NCBI GenBank assembly: GCA_963965975.1
Contig: OZ014411.1
Location: 13,470,501-13,534,500 of the forward strand
Direction of reading: 5' to 3'
Length of the DNA: 64,000 nucleotides
Source of the DNA: Xestospongia bergquistia
Taxonomy: Eukaryota > Porifera > Demospongiae > Haplosclerida > Petrosiidae
Shown here: positions 59,301 to 64,000 of the stretch, in pieces
How the letters are laid out: every line of letters starts with the position of its first letter
How positions within the stretch are numbered: the first letter of the stretch is position 1
Made by a program: the position numbers and the translations under genes
Notes under the pieces: model-generated
Told to the model about the DNA's origin: nothing
What the model saw: only the letters and a program-made list of their open reading frames with translations
Databases searched by the model: none

Positions 59301-60150
59301 GTGTTAGGATTATGTTGAATGTTGCATGTTCTAATGGCATTATAGAAGAGACTAATAAATAAACTGTTAAAATTCTTAAAAGAATTTCAAAGACTACAGG
59401 ACATCTGGAATGAAACAACAAAGACTTCAAATTATAAGAATTAGTCTTGCCTACATACCTGAAAACATGAGTATAACATCTTAATACAATCAATGGATCT
59501 TCAATGAGATTTCAGTGGGTACAGAGTGGGTGTGTCTTTAGATTGGCAGGCTGAAGGACATTAACTGTCTTCAATCATAACCTAAATGTTATATGAATAA
59601 TTTAATGTAGAATACTGTACATGTAAATTATTTCATGATTAGAGATAATATATAGTGTTGTCATAACAATGATATTGACCTATTGAGTTGATATATGTTG
59701 TAACAGTCTCTTTATTAGTAATTATAACAAAATGTTAGGACTATAAATCTTGGGAGGGGGTGTATCATTACCTGTACCATTAACAATATCTCTAGAACAA
59801 AAATACAAATACAATATTATGTATGTTAGTTAATATGTAATGACCAATGTACATATGACATCACTACTATATAATTACCTTATATATCCATCTGTCTATA
59901 TGTCCATCATCAATCCATCCATCCATTCAACTACTCATAATTATAATTGCATCAAAATTATAGGTATTTAAAATATTGTGATCAGTATTGTCTGGTAGAA
60001 ATTCCCAAATAGAATGAGTTGCTAATAAAAACTATTCATATTTTGTCAATTGTTTTCTATGTTAATATATATATTTAAAAAATTTTTTTGTCAATTGTTT
60101 TCTATGTTAATATATATATTTTAAAAATTAATAATGATAACAGGGGTTAC
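59300..60150. repeat. Noncoding interval with a 60-bp tandem duplication
   Basis: 60041-60130 contains two copies of TTGTCAATTGTTTTCTATGT plus the AT run that follows. No gene. Confidence 0.6.
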
Positions 60151-60987
60151 CTCTTGGTTGATGTCATATCAAAACATTTTAAAGATGAGGTTTCTACAAT
60201 TGTTTCAAAGTATGTAGCTACTGGATCAGACACTTTAATATCTATAATAAGAGGGACATAACTCTTTAATTAAGAGAGGGAGGTGCTTATCAATTTCAGA
60301 ATACATTTTACACAAGTCATGCATCACATAATCCACGTACAGTTCTCCTGTTCCTAATATCACATGTTCATTATTCTCCTCCACCTAAACACACATACAT
60401 GTATTGTTATTATAATAATTATATTACTGACCTTTGTAACAAGTAAAAGATAGTTCATGTTAATTTTCCTTAATCTATCTAATATTTTAGGTAACTTTAA
60501 TAGGATTTACTGGTTCAACAACTATTTTATTAAGAATTGATTGAGCATTAAATTTGAGTGGATGGACCTATTGTAATAAAAATGATATTATCATAATACG
60601 ACCTTTCATCTCTGACCTCATAACAACTGGAGCTCAATTAATTTCAATAGAATATTTACCACTAAAATAAAACAACTATTAAATAGTGCCATTAACTTCA
60701 CTTCAGTAACCCAAAGATGTCCCATAGGATACACCCTTGAACCCACTTTTGTTTCTAACATGTAGTTGTCTGTTGTCTGTGATATGTATTACAGCATGCA
60801 TCAGTCACACGAAAGTCACATGATTACTCACATTTTCCATTAATGACATACCCAAAGCATGGAATTATGTAGCATGTTGTATTGGATATAATTTAGTGAC
60901 ATGTATCATAAGAGGTCCATAGTGATCGCATGATAACATGACTTCCTCTAACTCCTCATCAAGAACACCTGAATATGTCAGCTCAAT
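60151..60987 (-). pseudogene. EFTUD2: EFTUD2 (Snu114, U5 snRNP GTPase) central fragment, broken
   Basis: Exons right to left: 60832-60987 (LTYSGVLDEELEEVM, CDHYGPLMIHVTKLY, FHALG), about 60600-60776 (DNYMLETKVGSRVYPMGHLW), 60432-60567 (HPLKFNAQSILNKIVVEPVN, then shifted LPKILDRLRKINMNY), 60291-60384 ([32 protein letters not shown]), 60151-60241 ([20 protein letters not shown]). Order and wording follow domains II to III of EFTUD2, the EF-2-like GTPase that drives spliceosome rearrangement in the nucleus. The N-terminal G domain and the C-terminal domains are absent. Lesions: TAA for Gln before FHALG, a one-base shift in 60432-60567, a stop in the second exon, and ATAAGC in place of a GTAAGC donor at 60290. 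Introns of normal position show a DNA-level copy. Confidence 0.88.
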
Positions 60988-62850
60988 CTATAATAAATGG
61001 ACACACAATAAAGTACAATGGACGGAAACAAAGAAAAATGGACACACAATAATATAATAGATGCATACTTTTGTCATAGCTACATCAACATTTGAAGTGA
61101 TATGTTTAACACACATATCAATTAGATGTAATAACATGATAATTATTATATTATAGATAATTATAATCTATTTTATTAATATACTACTGACTTCAACAAA
61201 GAATTATTGACATACCAAAGGTTTCATCTGGAGTTTTCCTTTAATTACCTATGAGACCACACCCATTAAATTAGAGTCACATGATCAATAGTTTTCTTAT
61301 CATTGAGGTAAAGTTGTATCAACATCACTTACTGTCTGAGTTGTCTCTTTCCCCAACATTCCCAGAGAAACTACTGTTTGGTCAACAGGTACTCGAACAA
61401 ACCACAATGTTTTTACGTAGTAGCATAAGGTTACGCGGTAATTACTGCTAACAAAGTCTTCACATGTTTCTTCTGAACTTAACACATGGGAAGCTGCTGT
61501 TGTCTTGTTCTTTGTTCTTAGGCCTTTTCATAACTTAACACTTAATTTGATGTCATATTCAGTGTAAAATTAATAATTTCTTAAGTCAGTGAGTAGCTTG
61601 CTGCTGTTATAATCTGTGGGGGTGATACCATGTTGCGTAATTATTACAAGCCACAGTTATGTAATATTACATAGTTAATGAAATCCTGTGCATTTCTTTC
61701 CATGGTTGGAGTTGTTGAGTTGCCATTTAATAATTTGATGTTAGAGTGAAGTTACTTGCTCCTTGGTATAGTTGTAATGATACATCTGATTGGGTCAGAC
61801 TTGCTGAAGCAATAATTGTTAAAGAAAATAAAAATAGTTAGCAAAATATATATACATAAATATATGCATATATTAAATGAGTTTCAATTAAGACCACTTC
61901 AAAGCATTGCAAGATTGGTTACATCTATTGTTAAGTGTTGTATAAACTGAGTTAAAATATGTCAAGTACTACATACTGGTACTATTATTCTTTAGGTTTG
62001 TGAAAATGTTAAGCATCTTTCAACATAGACTTGCTAAATCTGGTTAATAATGCTAAAAAGTCAGTGTTCCCATGACTACTGCTACATCTGTAGCTACCAA
62101 CACATTGCGTTCACCAAATGATACTGTCATTGCCAATAGCACAGGTGCTCCTGAATCTTGTACTTATTCTCATTAAGATGTGATTGATATTGACCTTCCA
62201 CATTATCTCGAAATAATCAATCTACCAACCTTTGCAATGATTACAAAAGCATAGTTTCTAGTAATGAAGTAATGACTAATAGTACTTCAATTATTATTAA
62301 CACAGTCTCAATTCCATCTACCAATCTATCAGAGACAGGTCCTATCACCAACACTTTTCAATCCTACAATGCTTCCTACTTATTACCATCTCATCTGAAT
62401 ATTTGGGAGTGAAATTGAAGCTTAAGATTATGCTTCTATAAATGTGAAGCACACAATTACTACAGCCCTTTTTAGGTCATAATCAATTTCCAATTCTTAT
62501 AGCTCCCAGTATCAATCACAGCTATTGTCTCTAATAGTAACTCTAGCTCTATAGTCATTTTCTGTTCTGACACCATATTTGTATCCATTTTTATAATAGT
62601 AATTTTATTGCATCTCAACCATTTTATATAATTATCAAATTAGGATGAATCAGATGCATGTTGTGTCAGTTCATATTGTCATGGTTTACATAGGTACAGG
62701 GTCAACTGACCTGAACTATGTAAGCTGTTGTTTAACTTTTTATTGATTATAATTGTGCTTCTTTAGGTATACAGAGTTTAGAATGAATGTTCCAAGGCAA
62801 AAACAACTACAAAGAATGGAAGAGCAGTTTGTACAACTATAATAATTATA
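60988..62850. other. Mostly unassigned; one exon-like block
   Basis: On minus 61343-61485, a frame (YYVKTLWFVRVPVDQTVVSL, GMLGKETTQT) runs up to a GTAAGTGA donor at about 61342 and looks coding, but I cannot name it. On plus, 62060-62400 shows a serine/threonine-rich frame with stops, not supported. The rest is AT-rich. Confidence 0.4.
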
Positions 62851-63602
62851 GACAAAATGATGATTATAGAGATAACAACACTTCTCTCTACTTACAAGTA
62901 CCAATCCAGAATTGATTTGTTGTACAATTTAGAATCAATTCATAGAACATGCTGTAAGTGCTTGCTACAAATGTTTACCTTCACCTTTGAAGACAGTCTG
63001 TTTTTTTGTAATACATATAGCATGAAGGTATTTCATTGGGAGATATGAAGAAGATGGAAAGACACAAGAATATTAAGGAAAATGAACACCCCTTTTGGAC
63101 ACAAAAAGACTGTATTTGAGAAAAAACAACAGTATAAAGGAAATTTAGAGAATGATTAACACTCCAAAAGTTGCTTTTGTTTGCATTGGTTTATTGAATA
63201 TTATTGTATTAATTTAGCAGATATTTCCTGCCCATCACTAACGCTACGATATCGTGCGTGATATCTCAAAGTCAATGAATTCGAATACAACATATCACGT
63301 GATTACGCAAGTAGTTTTGCCCAGGTATAACGATTACATTCAGTACCAAATAAACAAGAGACATAGTGGAGAATTGTTACTATTTTATAGCAAGGAACAG
63401 TGAAATGCAAAACTGCATAATGAACTGAAATGGCTAGTTTATACAACTATTCTTTTATGCAATGTCTGACTTGGTGACACACTTCTTGGTCAGCCAGACC
63501 GTCTGGTATTAGACATTTGTGTTTAAGGAAAATCAAGTCCCTATTGGAAGACTATCTTGAAAATGATGCATGTGTTGGTTGTCATAGTATAGTGATATTA
63601 TT

Positions 63603-63628
63603 ATATGCCTATGAATTCATAGGCATAT
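63603..63628. repeat. 26-bp perfect palindrome
   Basis: Centred on GAATTC at 63613-63618: ATATGCCTATGAA and its exact complement. Confidence 0.95.
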
Positions 63629-63751
63629 GAGGGCCATAAATATCGGGGAGGCTCACTGAGCATAGCGTAGTGGGGGGAGGGGAGTAACAATAAATTCTCT
63701 TCAACAGAGTCTGAGTCTTTATGATGTCCTTTTGAAGCTAAAGTAATAGTT

Positions 63752-63817
63752 CAATTGGAATGTGAATAAACAATTATGCTCTTCGAAGAGCATAATTGTT
63801 TATTCACATTCCAATTG
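63752..63817. repeat. 66-bp perfect palindrome
   Basis: 63752-63784 and 63785-63817 are exact reverse complements with no spacer, centred on CTTCGAAG. The left half starts CAATTGGAATGTGAATAAAC. It directly precedes the exon-like frame at 63818. Confidence 0.97.
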
Positions 63818-63961
63818 TCAAAGAAAAAGAACAAGGAATCTCAATCTGGTACAGTACAAGTACCAGTTGATGTAAAACAGGCAGAAATGTTTGGAAGACA
63901 GACTGTATTTGTCTCAGGGACAGTCATCAGATATGGTAGCCATCACCTGAAGAGAAAATAG
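63818..63961 (+). CDS. Unidentified exon-like frame at the window edge
   Basis: The frame continues from the palindrome: SKKKNKESQSGTVQVPVDVK, then MFGRQTVFVSGTVIRYGSHH, ending in TAG at 63959-63961. The amino-acid balance is unlike the AT-rich background. Without family match or clear splice sites it may be a relic exon. The ATG within the palindrome arm is unlikely to be a real start. Confidence 0.35.
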   Translation, partial: SKKKNKESQSGTVQVPVDVKQAEMFGRQTVFVSGTVIRYGSHHLKRK

Positions 63962-64000
63962 AATAGGATTGAGACTGAGTAATTTACTATTCAATATTTA

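Noticed and set aside
1..64000. tRNA, rRNA or other structured RNA genes
   Set aside because: None recognised by eye; a covariance-model scan would be needed to exclude them.

Overview
The window looks like AT-rich animal nuclear DNA, most probably from a demosponge. Three things point there: genes split by many short GT-AG introns (one is 42 bp), an intact secreted protein of the short-chain collagen C4 / spongin type, and an ankyrin-Roc-COR-Death protein of a kind I associate with sponge genomes. The species is not established.

Layout. 1-2640: 5' part of a Ty3/gypsy retrotransposon on the minus strand. 2870-3600: decayed pogo/Tigger-like transposase. 6054-11859: multi-exon ankyrin-Roc-COR-Death gene on plus with an intact core, followed at 12677 by a dead Death-domain exon. 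14280-14700: Penelope-like reverse transcriptase relic. 16939-17038: broken Argonaute PIWI exon. 17927-26611: 3' part of a NUP210 (gp210) gene on minus with a nonsense codon and a frameshift; its 3.97 kb intron holds an intact collagen gene on plus. 27192-37200: CHFR ubiquitin-ligase relic on plus, split by a BEL/Pao retrotransposon (28322-35822) whose left LTR holds a MULE transposon (28393-29763). 37.2-43.1 kb: minisatellites, coiled-coil relics, possible promoters and a small zinc-finger ORF. 43459-44203: decayed secreted serine-protease gene. 44.3-52.5 kb: repeat-rich and mostly noncoding. 52.5-58.1 kb: small inverted-repeat element, segmental duplication, DIRS-like relic and coiled-coil pseudogene. 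60151-60987: EFTUD2 (U5 snRNP GTPase) relic on minus. 63.6-63.8 kb: long perfect palindromes.

Only two protein genes look functional (ROCO-Death and collagen). The other recognisable cellular genes (NUP210, CHFR, EFTUD2, AGO, protease) are partial and carry stops, frameshifts or destroyed splice sites. Those that were spliced keep their introns, so they arose by DNA-level duplication or local decay and not by retrotransposition. The region reads as a gene graveyard colonised by six classes of transposable element, with a few living genes embedded in it.
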